Part shown: positions 8,918-17,526 of the stretch, piece after piece | Layout: each line of letters starts with the position of its first letter | Position numbering within the stretch: position 1 is the stretch's first letter | DNA from: JAVJQS01 sp040218815 | Lineage (GTDB): Bacteria; Bacteroidota; Bacteroidia; Flavobacteriales_E; Vicingaceae | Direction of reading: 5' to 3' | Assembly: GCA_040218815.1 (NCBI GenBank) | Contig: JAVJQS010000001.1 | Coordinates: forward strand, 62,001-126,000 | Length of the DNA: 64,000 nucleotides | Translations under genes and position numbers: made by a program | Notes under the pieces: model-generated | Told to the model about the DNA's origin: nothing | Databases searched by the model: none | The model's input: only the letters and a program-made list of their open reading frames with translations

Positions 8918-8955
8918 TTCACACATTATCACATAGTTAAAATTATTTCGACGAC

Positions 8956-10050
8956 TTGAACATTTTTATAGACAAGCCTGCAATCTTCTCTGCTAAATTG
9001 CAAGAATGGTACAATGAACACCACCGGAACTTACCATGGAGAAATACTACCGACCCCTACAAAATTTGGCTTTCAGAAATCATTTTACAACAAACAAGAG
9101 TCGAGCAAGGAACGGCATACTACAATAAGTTTGTCGACCATTACCCTACGGTAAATCATCTTGCTAAAGCGAGCGAGCAAAAGGTATTAAAAGACTGGCA
9201 AGGCTTGGGATATTATTCGCGAGCCCGGAATTTGCATGCTGCAGCAAAAGTAATTTACGAGCAAATGAATGGAGTTTTCCCTTCCACGTTTACTGAAATC
9301 AAGAAATTAAAGGGAGTTGGTGATTACACTGCTGCCGCTATTTCATCATTTGCCTTTAATGAAGCACAAGCTGTTTTGGATGGCAATGTCTTTCGAGTGC
9401 TTTCTCGCCTAAGCGCAAATGATACCCCTATTGATACTACAATTGGCAAAAAGCTTTTTCAAGAGATGGCAAGTAGGGTATTAGACAATAAGAATCCAGC
9501 ACAGCACAATCAAGCCATTATGGAATTTGGAGCTTTGCAATGCCTTCCAAAGAATCCAAAATGCGACACATGTATTTTCCAGCGAGATTGCTCGGCTTTC
9601 CGCCTTGAAAAACAACAACAACTACCAGTTAAAGCAAAAAAAATAAAGCAGCGAAAAAGGTATTTCAATTATCTCATTATTGAAAATGATGATGTTATAC
9701 TACTGAACAAACGCCGCGGAAGCGGAATATGGCAAAACATGTATGATTTCCCCTTGATTGAAAGTGATAAAAAGCTATCCCTCAAAAAAGTGGAAACTCA
9801 TGAAGAACTTAAAAAGCTGATTAAGCTAAATGACTTTAAAGTTGACTCGGTCTCGCAAGAACGGAAACACATCTTAAGTCATCAAATCATATTGGCCACT
9901 TTTTACCACTTAAAAATTAGCTCAATAGCAGATTTGAATGAACACTCCTTTGATTGGAAAAAGAAAAGCGAACTTGCAAACTTTCCAATCCCTAAATTAA
10001 TTGAGAATTACTTACAGGAAGAAACCAATTTGCTATCTTTGTTTAATTGA
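8956..10050 (+). CDS. mutY: A/G-specific adenine glycosylase MutY
   Basis: MutY removes adenine mispaired with 8-oxoguanine. In 364 residues it has: the catalytic Glu in LSEIILQQTRVEQG (about residue 35-48), the helix-hairpin-helix KLKGVGDYTAAAI (about 115-127), catalytic Asp in VLDGNVFRVLSR, and the iron-sulfur ligands C-x6-C-x2-C-x5-C in LQCLPKNPKCDTCIFQRDC. The C-terminal NUDIX-like 8-oxoG recognition domain follows (KRRGSGIWQNMYDFPLIE and LSHQIILATFY). The start is a TTG; no in-frame ATG fits. It heads the mutY-ssb-gldE-gldD run. Confidence 0.95.
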   Translation: MNIFIDKPAIFSAKLQEWYNEHHRNLPWRNTTDPYKIWLSEIILQQTRVEQGTAYYNKFVDHYPTVNHLAKASEQKVLKDWQGLGYYSRARNLHAAAKVIYEQMNGVFPSTFTEIKKLKGVGDYTAAAISSFAFNEAQAVLDGNVFRVLSRLSANDTPIDTTIGKKLFQEMASRVLDNKNPAQHNQAIMEFGALQCLPKNPKCDTCIFQRDCSAFRLEKQQQLPVKAKKIKQRKRYFNYLIIENDDVILLNKRRGSGIWQNMYDFPLIESDKKLSLKKVETHEELKKLIKLNDFKVDSVSQERKHILSHQIILATFYHLKISSIADLNEHSFDWKKKSELANFPIPKLIENYLQEETNLLSLFN

Positions 10051-10072
10051 AGAACAAAAGAATTGATTAAAA

Positions 10073-10519
10073 ATGTCAGGTGTAAATAAAGTAATTCTTG
10101 TAGGCAGGTTGGGAAAAGATCCCGAAGTAAGACATTTAGAAAGTGGCGCAGCAGTGGCCAATTTTCCAATAGCCACCTCCGAAACTTACAAAGACAAGCA
10201 AGGTAACAAACAAGAATCTACCGAATGGCATAGCATTGTTTTATGGAGGGGCTTGGCTGAAATTGCTGAAAAATACCTGACAAAAGGCAACTTGGTATAC
10301 ATTGAGGGCAAGCTAAAAACGCGCAACTGGCAAGATAAAGATGGTAACACACGTTATACAACGGAGATTGTTGGAGATAATATGACCATGTTGGGAAGCA
10401 AAAATGATGGAAATAACAGTTCTTCAAATGAGAATCAAGAATCAGGAAGTAATACAAGAAAACAATCTGCGGAAAAAGTTGAATTAGAAGAAGACGAATC
10501 AGACGATTTACCGTTTTAA
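10073..10519 (+). CDS. ssb: single-stranded DNA-binding protein
   Basis: A 148-residue SSB with an OB fold at residues 4-108 (NKVILVGRLGKDPEVR, STEWHSIVLWRGLAEIAEKYL, GNLVYIEGKLKTRNWQDKDG), a low-complexity Ser/Asn/Gln linker, and the acidic C-terminal tip DESDDLPF that recruits partner proteins. Starts 22 bases after mutY. The ssb and gldE adjacency is a known conserved order in gliding Bacteroidota. Confidence 0.97.
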   Translation: MSGVNKVILVGRLGKDPEVRHLESGAAVANFPIATSETYKDKQGNKQESTEWHSIVLWRGLAEIAEKYLTKGNLVYIEGKLKTRNWQDKDGNTRYTTEIVGDNMTMLGSKNDGNNSSSNENQESGSNTRKQSAEKVELEEDESDDLPF

Positions 10520-10571
10520 GCCAATGAAAATTAATCTTTCAATTTTCTTTTTTTCACCAAATCTGTAAGCT

Positions 10572-11921
10572 TTGGACGACCCCTTTCAACAGGTTTTCTC
10601 ATTAATTACACTCAATAATACCGTCAGCTTATCAAACTCTATTGAAGTAATAATAGCTTCAATTGTCATTTTGATTTTATTGGCGTGCTCTGCTCTAATT
10701 TCTGGTTCTGAAGTGGCCTATTTTTCCTTAAGCCCAAACGATAAAGAAGCGCTTGGAAACAGTAAAGACAGAAAAAGTCAATTACTCACCTCACTTTTAG
10801 AACGCCCGAAACGTTTATTAGCCACCATTTTGATTACCAATAATTTTGTGAATGTTGCGATTGTTATTTTATCTACCTACTTAATGGATTTAATCATCAA
10901 TAATACACTGAGTGAAACAACAGTATTTATCCTTCAGGTGGTTGTGGTTACCTTTCTATTGCTTTTGCTAGGCGAGGTAATTCCTAAAATCTACGCCAAT
11001 AAAAATCCCTTAAGCTTGGCTTCATTTATGGCTATTCCAGTATACTTTTTGAGGACCGTATTAACTCCTATGAGCAGCTTATTAGTCAATTCCACCAACT
11101 TTATCGACAAGCGAGTAAAAAAGAAAGGCCACAACATTTCGGTGGATGAACTTTCTCATGCACTTGAGCTGACTTCGGATGACAATGAGAAAGAGGAAGA
11201 TCAAAAAATACTAGAAGGTATTGTAAAGTTTGGCAATACAGATGTAAAGCAAGTAATGACTTCAAGAGTAGATGTTTTAAGCATTGAGGAACAATCAAGC
11301 TTCGAAGAAGTGATCCAATTAATACTAGACTCAGGTTACTCGCGCATACCAGTGCATAAAGAAAACTTTGACAACATTATTGGAGTGCTTTACACCAAAG
11401 ACTTATTGCCCCATTTAAAAAAGGAGAAGTTTGATTGGTCGAGCATTATGCGCAAACCATTTTTTGTCCCGGAGAACAAAAAAATTGACGATTTACTTCG
11501 TGAATTTCAAACCAAAAAAATTCACATGGCAATTGTTGTTGACGAATATGGGGGCAGCTCAGGACTTATAAGTTTGGAAGATATTTTAGAAGAAATTGTA
11601 GGTGAAATAAGCGATGAGTTTGACGATGACGACCTCGTTTATTCTAAAATCGATGAAAACAATTATGTATTTGAAGGCAAGACTCCTTTAATTGATGTTT
11701 ATCGTGTTTTAGATATTGATGGTGAAGAATTTGAAGCTGAAAAAGGGGAATCAGATACCTTAGCCGGATTAGTTCTAGAGCTCTTTGGAAAAATTCCAAA
11801 GAAAAATGAAAAATTTAAATTCAATGACTATCAAATCACCATTGAGGCAGCAGATAAAAGAAGAGTAAAGCACATTCGATTGACCTTACCGGAAAGCAAC
11901 AAGCCTAACCGAGAGATATGA
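10572..11921 (+). CDS. gldE: gliding motility-associated protein GldE (CorC/HlyC-type)
   Basis: A 449-residue membrane protein: an N-terminal CNNM/DUF21 domain with about four helices (residues 25-190; ISGSEVAYFSLSPNDKE is the family mark), a CBS pair at about 215-335 (VMTSRVDVLSIEE, GYSRIPVHKENFDNIIGVLYTKDLL, MAIVVDEYGGSSGLISLEDILEEIVGEI) and a C-terminal CorC-HlyC domain. GldE works with GldD in Flavobacterium johnsoniae gliding. Its identity is supported by ssb upstream and gldD overlapping downstream by 4 bases. The start is TTG. Confidence 0.92.
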   Translation: MDDPFQQVFSLITLNNTVSLSNSIEVIIASIVILILLACSALISGSEVAYFSLSPNDKEALGNSKDRKSQLLTSLLERPKRLLATILITNNFVNVAIVILSTYLMDLIINNTLSETTVFILQVVVVTFLLLLLGEVIPKIYANKNPLSLASFMAIPVYFLRTVLTPMSSLLVNSTNFIDKRVKKKGHNISVDELSHALELTSDDNEKEEDQKILEGIVKFGNTDVKQVMTSRVDVLSIEEQSSFEEVIQLILDSGYSRIPVHKENFDNIIGVLYTKDLLPHLKKEKFDWSSIMRKPFFVPENKKIDDLLREFQTKKIHMAIVVDEYGGSSGLISLEDILEEIVGEISDEFDDDDLVYSKIDENNYVFEGKTPLIDVYRVLDIDGEEFEAEKGESDTLAGLVLELFGKIPKKNEKFKFNDYQITIEAADKRRVKHIRLTLPESNKPNREI

Positions 11922-12496
11922 AAAAACTATTCGGTTTTATTCTAATAGCTATCGTTTTTATTGCCTGTGAGAACAATTCCGTTCCCAAACCTACAGGGTA
12001 TTTCAGAATTGATTTGCCCGAGAAAAACTACCGTCAGGTAGATACCATCCCTTTTCCATTTAGCTTGAAGCTACCTCAATATGCTCATGTAAACTTGAGA
12101 AGGACAAAAAAAGATAAAAACTTCTTAAACATTGACTTCACTCGCTTTGGTGCACGGGTGCACTTGAGTTATATTCCTATTAATGACAATTTGCCCAAAT
12201 TATTGGAAGACTCTCGCACCTTGGTATACAAACATGTAGTAAAAGCACAGGACATCAAAGAAAACTTGGTCATGAACCGAGAAGACCGTGTTTTTGGGAC
12301 ATATTATCAAATTGAGGGAAATGCTGCCTCTGGGTCTCAATTTTATCTAACCGATAGTGTAAATCACTTTTTAAGGGGTGCCTTGTATTTTAATGTTGAA
12401 CCCAACTACGATTCAATTGCTCCTGTGCAGGCATTTATCAAAGAAGACATTGAAGAATTGATTGAAGGTTTTCGGTGGAAGGATAAAACGTTTTAA
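11918..12496 (+). CDS. gldD: gliding motility lipoprotein GldD
   Basis: A 192-residue lipoprotein with signal and lipobox ending in FIAC (Cys about residue 17), then the GldD pattern PKPTGYFRIDLPEKNYR, LPQYAHVNLRR and FTRFGARVHLSYIPINDNL. GldD is required for gliding and chitin use in Flavobacterium. The ATG overlaps the gldE stop as ATGA, which indicates coupled translation. Length is normal for the family. Confidence 0.93.
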   Translation: MKKLFGFILIAIVFIACENNSVPKPTGYFRIDLPEKNYRQVDTIPFPFSLKLPQYAHVNLRRTKKDKNFLNIDFTRFGARVHLSYIPINDNLPKLLEDSRTLVYKHVVKAQDIKENLVMNREDRVFGTYYQIEGNAASGSQFYLTDSVNHFLRGALYFNVEPNYDSIAPVQAFIKEDIEELIEGFRWKDKTF

Positions 12497-12507
12497 TCTA
12501 ATTTGTT

Positions 12508-12987
12508 TTGAGAAGTTTATTTAACTTACTTATTGGACTTGGCTTTTTTGTTTTTTTGCTAAGCTCTTGCACGGATGAATGCAGGGACAACGATTGTGGT
12601 TTACCACCTCAAATGATATTTGCTTTTTCTCCTATTGATTCTTCAAACAATAATATCTATTTAGATACTTTAAACTCTTATTATAAAGACTCCCTCGTTA
12701 TTTACTCTATTTCTAATAATTCATTAAGTCAAGCCTCTTATATAACTGATAGTTGTTCAGGAGCATCAATTGAAAACAAACTTAATCTTATTGTTCAGCC
12801 AGAAAGAAATACTGAAACCCTACAATTTCAGTTCAAAGCTGACTTAAAAATTAACATCACTTTGAAAAGGATTTATAATCCAGGAGATGAATGTTGTGGT
12901 AGGTTTATTTCAGAATATCGTTTAGAAAGAAATGGTAACACCTTAAACTCCAATGAATGTGGTGCTCTTCAAATTATTTTACCGTAA
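12508..12987 (+). CDS. hypothetical lipoprotein
   Basis: A 159-residue protein that I do not recognise. A TTG start gives a hydrophobic signal and lipobox ending in LLSSC (Cys at about residue 21), followed by TDECRDNDCGLPPQ. It has several more cysteines (DSCSG, DECCGRF, NECG), so disulfides in the periplasm are likely. It sits 11 bases after gldD and may be the last gene of the run. Its end overlaps the 3' end of the convergent ctaA gene by 9 bases. Confidence 0.6.
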   Translation: MRSLFNLLIGLGFFVFLLSSCTDECRDNDCGLPPQMIFAFSPIDSSNNNIYLDTLNSYYKDSLVIYSISNNSLSQASYITDSCSGASIENKLNLIVQPERNTETLQFQFKADLKINITLKRIYNPGDECCGRFISEYRLERNGNTLNSNECGALQIILP

Positions 12988-14007
12988 TACATTCGCTTCA
13001 TCAAAACGCTGCAAGCCAAATACAGTAGCACCCAACAATATAAAAGCCCCCAATTGATGTAGCAGGCCTAAAGTGACTGGAACTGCATAAATTAAGGTGA
13101 AAATCCCTAATAAAAACTGCAGACTTACCCCCAACACCAGGACCGTCACCCCATTCTTCTGCGAAGCACTTAGTTTCATTTTTCTTGCTTTAAAGAAGAT
13201 AAGCAGCACCAAGCCAACAACAACATAAGCTAAGTAGCGGTGGACAAACTGAACACCAGCTAAGCCTTCCACAAAATTTTGCCACCAAGGCTCCATAGCA
13301 GTTACTCCGTCAGCAATCCACTGTTGCCCCATTTTTGGCCAACTGGTGTAGACTTTGCCTGCATTTAATCCGGCAACATAGGCGCCCCACACAATTTGTA
13401 TAAAGAGTACAGGCAGTAAAACTAAAAAGTACTTTTTTAGTGGATGACTTGCATAGGCTCCTTCCTTTTTTGGATAAATTAGTCCTAAGGCCACCCAAAA
13501 GGTATAAGCAAAGGTGATAAAAGCTGTTGTTAAGTGCATAGCCAAGCGGTAATGACTGACATCTGGATTTTTGATTAGTCCACTTTTAACCATATACCAG
13601 CCCAACATTCCTTGAAAGCCTCCGAGAAATAAAATCAAAATCAGCTTGGGCATTAAGCTTTTGGATATTTTTTTTCGAAACCAAAACCACAAAAATGGCA
13701 AAATAAAAACCAAGCCAATAAAACGACCGAACATGCGGTGAGCATATTCCCAGTAAAAAATAGATTTAAATTCATCTAAACTAAAGTTGAAATTAACCTG
13801 CTGATATTCTGGATATTGTTTGTATTTATCAAACAGTTCTTGCCAAGCTTCTTGGCTGGCTGGAGGAGTACTTCCAAAAGCAGTCCACTCTACCATGGAA
13901 AGACCTGAATGGGTCAATCTGGTTAGGCCGCCGATAGCAACCATTATGAAAATTAAAACACAACCTGTAAGCAACCAATTGGCAATTGGCCGATTTTCTT
14001 TTAGCAT
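12979..14007 (-). CDS. ctaA: heme A synthase (COX15/CtaA family)
   Basis: A 342-residue inner-membrane enzyme that oxidises a heme O methyl group to make heme A for cytochrome oxidase. Eight hydrophobic helices are visible. The N-terminal GGLTRLTHSGLSMVEW and later EYAHRMFGRFIGLVF, HLTTAFITFAY, VQFVHRYLAYVVV and LGLLHQLGAF segments carry the conserved His residues of the two heme sites. It is the COX15-type form. The next gene in the same direction upstream encodes a heavy-metal-domain lipoprotein. Confidence 0.93.
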   Translation of the reverse strand: MLKENRPIANWLLTGCVLIFIMVAIGGLTRLTHSGLSMVEWTAFGSTPPASQEAWQELFDKYKQYPEYQQVNFNFSLDEFKSIFYWEYAHRMFGRFIGLVFILPFLWFWFRKKISKSLMPKLILILFLGGFQGMLGWYMVKSGLIKNPDVSHYRLAMHLTTAFITFAYTFWVALGLIYPKKEGAYASHPLKKYFLVLLPVLFIQIVWGAYVAGLNAGKVYTSWPKMGQQWIADGVTAMEPWWQNFVEGLAGVQFVHRYLAYVVVGLVLLIFFKARKMKLSASQKNGVTVLVLGVSLQFLLGIFTLIYAVPVTLGLLHQLGAFILLGATVFGLQRFDEANVLR

Positions 14008-14027
14008 ATTGAGAAAACTGTTAGACT

Positions 14028-14519
14028 TTAAATTCTTTTCAAGAAATAAGTAAACAGCTCAGGAAATGAAAAGTTTAAGGATTCAGAGACAGCACCCACT
14101 GATTTTTTATCATCACTTTCAGTAGTCTTCACTTCCTTAGATTCAGGCGCAGTTTTGGTTGCAATTTTTGCACTGTACTGCCCATCGTGAATATCATTGA
14201 TGAATTTTTCTATTTCTAGTGCCGATGTATTTGTTTTGTCAAATTCAAAATGTGCTGACTCTTCCTCAAAATTAACTTCACTCAACACGACACCATCAAG
14301 CTTTGAAACTTTTTCTTCAATAAACTTAGCACATCCCATAGCACACACCATACCTTCAACCTTCATATCAACAGAAGCTTTATTTTCTGCCAATACAGTT
14401 TTAGTGCTCTCAGTTTCTGTATCCACTTTAGCTGCTGTTTCTTCAGGGTTTTGACAAGAAAAACTAATGAGCCCAACTAATCCTATTAAAAGAAAATTTT
14501 TCAAAGACTTTTTCATCAT
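14028..14519 (-). CDS. lipoprotein with heavy-metal-associated (HMA) domain
   Basis: A 163-residue protein with signal and lipobox ending in SFSC (Cys about residue 22), an acidic Thr/Glu linker, and one HMA ferredoxin-like domain at about residues 50-118. The metal loop reads GMVCAMGCAKFIEEKV, with the two Cys separated by three residues instead of the usual two. The tail is charged (ESKEVKTTESDDKKS). It lies 20 bases upstream of ctaA in the same direction, so a copper-handling role near the oxidase assembly genes is inferred, not shown. Confidence 0.8.
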   Translation of the reverse strand: MMKKSLKNFLLIGLVGLISFSCQNPEETAAKVDTETESTKTVLAENKASVDMKVEGMVCAMGCAKFIEEKVSKLDGVVLSEVNFEEESAHFEFDKTNTSALEIEKFINDIHDGQYSAKIATKTAPESKEVKTTESDDKKSVGAVSESLNFSFPELFTYFLKRI

Positions 14520-14827
14520 TTTTTAATTTGAAACAAATTTAACTAAGAAAGCGTTCAACTCGTTTAATTTTAATGGAATAAACCATTTTTTTAGGACAGT
14601 ACAACAATCTGCGTTTAGCTTGGTTTTTATTATCCTTTTTGATGAGCAAAAAGAATGAAAAAACTCAGGTCTTAAAATATTTTATAATCCAGAAAAAGCA
14701 TATTAATTAAAACGTGAATTCAGGATAAAATTTAATTTTATTTTGTTTTATATCCTGACGATAACTTACTATTAATCATATACTTAATCTGCTCTTATAA
14801 GATGTACTTTCATTTCGTTAGATTCCT

Positions 14828-14858
14828 TTTACTTTTTTCCATTGATGAAAAAAGTAAA
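14828..14858. repeat. perfect 12-bp inverted repeat (hairpin)
   Basis: Arms TTTACTTTTTTC (14828-14839) and GAAAAAAGTAAA (14847-14858) are exact complements around a 7-base loop. The flank CAAAAAAAT follows. Similar but shorter hairpins of the same composition occur at 14635-14653 (CTTTTTG arms) and 15328-15350 (TTTCTTTTG arms) in the same gap. Confidence 0.75.
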
Positions 14859-15169
14859 CAAAAAAATCTAGGCCGGTTTCAGCTTTTAAGCTTTCCACTC
14901 CTAAATGGCGATGATTTCAGTGATCTCCTTTGACAAGCAAGGGAGCTTCTTCAATCATTAGCCCCATTTAGTTTGCTCCAAACTTAAAACCTGAAAAAGG
15001 CCATCCAACATAAGTAGGATTTCGATTTAAATTCAACCATCTTTTTAACTCAAACATTTGATTGATAACCACTATTAAACCGAACTCACGTTTATTATAA
15101 TAAATTACATTTAGTCTTAGTCTCATTCATATTGAAAACCATTTATAAAAAATGATAGTCATCGTTTAA

Positions 15170-15312
15170 GGATGTCCCTTGAAGAAATTTGCTAAAAATT
15201 TTCGCAGGTTTTCGCATTAAAAAATCAACTGTATGATTTGCCATAGGCGAAGAGTTTTGATTTTTGCGAAAAACAAGAAATAAATTTTAAAAAATTTCTT
15301 CACAGGACGTCC
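15170..15312. repeat. 143-bp imperfect palindromic element (MITE/REP-like)
   Basis: The ends GGATGTCC at 15170 and GGACGTCC at 15305-15312 belong to arms that match 18 of 21 bases when one is reverse-complemented, both continuing into TGAAGAAATTT. Weaker pairing goes further inward (TTTTCGC and AAAAATCAA blocks on both sides). No reading frame inside. It looks like a small non-autonomous palindromic element; copy number in the genome is unknown. Confidence 0.6.
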
Positions 15313-15350
15313 GCCTCAGGCGGATTGTTTCTTTTGACGGCCAAAAGAAA
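15310..15350. repeat. two adjacent short palindromes
   Basis: TCCGCCT-C-AGGCGGA at 15310-15324 is a 7-bp inverted repeat, unusually GC-rich for this region, touching the end of the larger palindrome. Four bases later TTTCTTTTG (15328-15336) pairs with CAAAAGAAA (15342-15350) around ACGGC. Both look like dispersed repeat units, not terminators of a known gene. Confidence 0.6.
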
Positions 15351-15500
15351 AACTAAAAAAATTAACTATTGGTTTTGATAATTTAATACAATCTATTTTG
15401 TAGTTAGAATGAAAACAGAATAATTAAAACTGCAGTCAATCAATTCATTAAAACTACTTTTGCAAGCATTTTTAACGCCCTGTTTACTTAAAATTAATTT

Positions 15501-16448
15501 ATGTTAGACCTAAATAAGCCAAGTGTTCAATGGCTATTCCTATTTTTTCTAGCACTAACGTGGGGTAGCTCCTTCATATTAATGAAAAAAGGACTACTTT
15601 CTTACTCTCATGATCAAGTTGCTTCCCTGCGAATTATTATTTCCTTCATTTTCCTATCGCCTGTTATCCTTCGAAATTTTAGGAAAATAAAACGCAATCA
15701 ATGGGGCAAATTATTTATTGCTGGACTTTTGGGAAGTGGCCTACCCGCTTTTTTATTTCCGCTGGCTCAAACACAAATTAGCAGCTCTCTAACTGGCATG
15801 CTTAACTCTTTAGTGCCGCTATTTACAGTTCTCTTAGGCATTACATTTTTTAATATGCCTGTTCGATGGAAAAAAATCATAGGTGTACTGATTGGATTAG
15901 CAGGCGCAATTGGCTTAGTGATTAGCACAGGCTCTTCAGCTGGGGAGAGCAAGAATATTTGGTATGCAGGTTTTGTAGTGTTAGCTACAATATGTTATGC
16001 TACAAATGTCAATTTCATTAAAAATCAACTAAAGGAAATCAATTCCATTGATATTACCTCTTTTGGGTTTTTATTTATTGGTCCTGCCGCTGGAGTATAT
16101 TTATTCACCACAGACTTTACAACAGTTCTATCTAGCGTTGAAAAAGCTCCGCTTCACCTATTATACATTGCAGTATTGGCCATATTTGGGACGGCTATCG
16201 CTGTGATTTTATTTAACATGTTGATCAAACGTGTTTCTGCTGTATTTGCATCATCTGTAACTTACATTATTCCTGTTTTTGCAATTTTTTGGGGCTTCCT
16301 AGATGGCGAAAAAATAGGTTTGCTTCAACTACTCTTCATTGGAATCATCTTGATTGGGGTATACATTGTCAACAGAGACAACCGTTTGGAACGAAAAGAA
16401 GAGCAAAAAATCCAGGAGATAAAAAAAGTCAATCAAGCGGTTGCCTGA
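15501..16448 (+). CDS. EamA/DMT family transporter
   Basis: A 315-residue permease of the drug/metabolite transporter superfamily. It has ten hydrophobic helices in two EamA repeats (about residues 10-142 and 155-293). The first repeat begins WLFLFFLALTWGSSFILMKKGL, the standard start of the family, and helix 4 holds LTGMLNSLVPLFT. A basic tail (RLERKEEQKIQEIKK) ends the protein. Substrate unknown; members often export amino acids or metabolites. Monocistronic, with the rplU promoter overlapping its stop codon. Confidence 0.88.
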   Translation: MLDLNKPSVQWLFLFFLALTWGSSFILMKKGLLSYSHDQVASLRIIISFIFLSPVILRNFRKIKRNQWGKLFIAGLLGSGLPAFLFPLAQTQISSSLTGMLNSLVPLFTVLLGITFFNMPVRWKKIIGVLIGLAGAIGLVISTGSSAGESKNIWYAGFVVLATICYATNVNFIKNQLKEINSIDITSFGFLFIGPAAGVYLFTTDFTTVLSSVEKAPLHLLYIAVLAIFGTAIAVILFNMLIKRVSAVFASSVTYIIPVFAIFWGFLDGEKIGLLQLLFIGIILIGVYIVNRDNRLERKEEQKIQEIKKVNQAVA

Positions 16449-16471
16449 ATAAAAGGCTTTTACTAAATTTG
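16441..16471 (+). promoter_or_regulatory. promoter of rplU-rpmA
   Basis: TTG at 16441-16443, a 20-base spacer and TAAATTTG at 16464-16471 match the Bacteroidota consensus. The rplU start at 16507 is 35 bases further. The -33 element overlaps the end of the upstream transporter gene. Confidence 0.72.
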
Positions 16472-16506
16472 CCCTCCATTTTTGGAAAACTAATAAACCT
16501 TAACGC

Positions 16507-17076
16507 ATGTACGCAATTGTAGAGATAGCAGGGCAACAATACAAGGTAGAAAAAGATCAGCAAGTATTTGTTCACCGTTTGGAAGGCAAGGAAGGGTCAA
16601 AAGTTTCTTTTGACAACGTTCTATTGACTGCAGATGGAGATAAAATCGAAGTTGGCGCCCCAGCTGTAAAAGGTATTTCTGTTTCAGCGAAAATCGTTGA
16701 ACACCTGAAAGGCGATAAAGTAATCGTCTTCAAAAAGAAAAGAAGAAAAGGCTACAAAGTAAGAAACGGTCACCGTCAATACTTAAGCAAAATTCAAATT
16801 GAAGGCATTGGTAAGTCAACTGCAAAAAGTTCGACTGCAAAAGCAGAAACAAAAACTGCTGAAAAACCAAAAGCTGAGAAAGCAACTGAAGCTAAGCCAA
16901 AAGCAGCTACAGCTAAAAAGAAAGAAGCAAGCAAAGCGGCTCCAAAAGCAGAAAAGAAAACTACTGCTACTAAAAAAGAGCCTGCAAAAGCTGCTAAACC
17001 AGCCGCTAAAGCAAAGCCTGCAGCCAAAAAAGCTGCACCAGCTAAAAAAGCTGCTGATAAAAAAGACGATAAATAA
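16507..17076 (+). CDS. rplU: ribosomal protein bL21 with a long Lys/Ala-rich tail
   Basis: Residues 1-103 are a complete bL21 of the large ribosomal subunit: MYAIVEIAGQQYKVEKDQ, VLLTADGDKIEVGAP and VFKKKRRKGYKVRNGHRQ are typical. bL21 normally ends here, but the frame continues for about 85 residues made almost only of Lys, Ala, Thr, Glu and Pro (KKAAPAKKAADKKDDK at the end), resembling histone H1 tails. The tail could contact rRNA. Codons vary across the repeats, so it is a coding tail rather than a slipped repeat. First gene of rplU-rpmA. Confidence 0.95.
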   Translation: MYAIVEIAGQQYKVEKDQQVFVHRLEGKEGSKVSFDNVLLTADGDKIEVGAPAVKGISVSAKIVEHLKGDKVIVFKKKRRKGYKVRNGHRQYLSKIQIEGIGKSTAKSSTAKAETKTAEKPKAEKATEAKPKAATAKKKEASKAAPKAEKKTTATKKEPAKAAKPAAKAKPAAKKAAPAKKAADKKDDK

Positions 17077-17132
17077 TCATTCAAGTCGTCAAACACTTGA
17101 AGTGAGGAATTTAAACTATAAAATTATAGATC

Positions 17133-17396
17133 ATGGCACATAAGAAAGGAGCCGGTAGTTCAAAAAACGGTAGAGATTCGGAAAGTAAACGCTTGGGCGT
17201 TAAAATATTTGGTGGACAGCAAGCAATTGCAGGCAACATTATTATTCGTCAAAGAGGCACAAAACATCATCCAGGTGAAAATGTAGGAATGGGAAAAGAC
17301 CATACCTTATATGCCCTTTCTGATGGAGTTGTTAGCTTTCAAACAAGAGGAAATAAGAAATCTTTTGTTCACGTAAAAGCGGAAGCGGAAGCGTAA
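17133..17396 (+). CDS. rpmA: ribosomal protein bL27
   Basis: An 87-residue large-subunit protein whose N-terminus reaches the peptidyl-transferase centre. It begins MAHKKGAGSSKNGRDS, without the cleaved N-terminal extension seen in Firmicutes, and contains the conserved GQQAIAGNIIIRQRGTKHHPGENVGMGKDHTLYA pattern in two pieces and the closing RGNKKSFVHV. Usual size. Transcribed with rplU and followed by an intrinsic terminator. Confidence 0.97.
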   Translation: MAHKKGAGSSKNGRDSESKRLGVKIFGGQQAIAGNIIIRQRGTKHHPGENVGMGKDHTLYALSDGVVSFQTRGNKKSFVHVKAEAEA

Positions 17397-17418
17397 AGAT
17401 CATCTTCAAAAAATCTTT

Positions 17419-17465
17419 AAAACCCTTTGCTTATCTGATTCAATTGGATGACTAAAGGGTTTTTT
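17419..17465 (+). terminator. intrinsic terminator of rplU-rpmA
   Basis: Arms AAAACCCTTT (17419-17428) and AAAGGGTTTT (17454-17463) pair around a 25-base loop and run into a T-tract. Placed 22 bases after the rpmA stop. Confidence 0.75.
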
Positions 17466-17526
17466 GTTTTAGTCTTAAAATATAAATCACACACTTATCT
17501 TTGTCTTTCTGAACAATTAAATAAAA

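Larger units (their letters stand above)
14520..15500. other. gene-free intergenic block with several palindromic repeats
   Basis: No supportable gene or RNA gene was found in 981 bases. The block contains small inverted repeats at 14635-14653, 14828-14858, 15310-15324 and 15328-15350 and one long imperfect palindrome at 15170-15312 (listed separately). The segment between 14870 and 15140 shows no clear structure; no reading frame worth naming is present. Confidence 0.7.

Noticed and set aside
16794..17096. Minus-strand ORF of about 100 residues, rich in Ala and Phe, opposite rplU
   Set aside because: It is the antisense shadow of the Lys/Ala tail of bL21; no start signals or homology.
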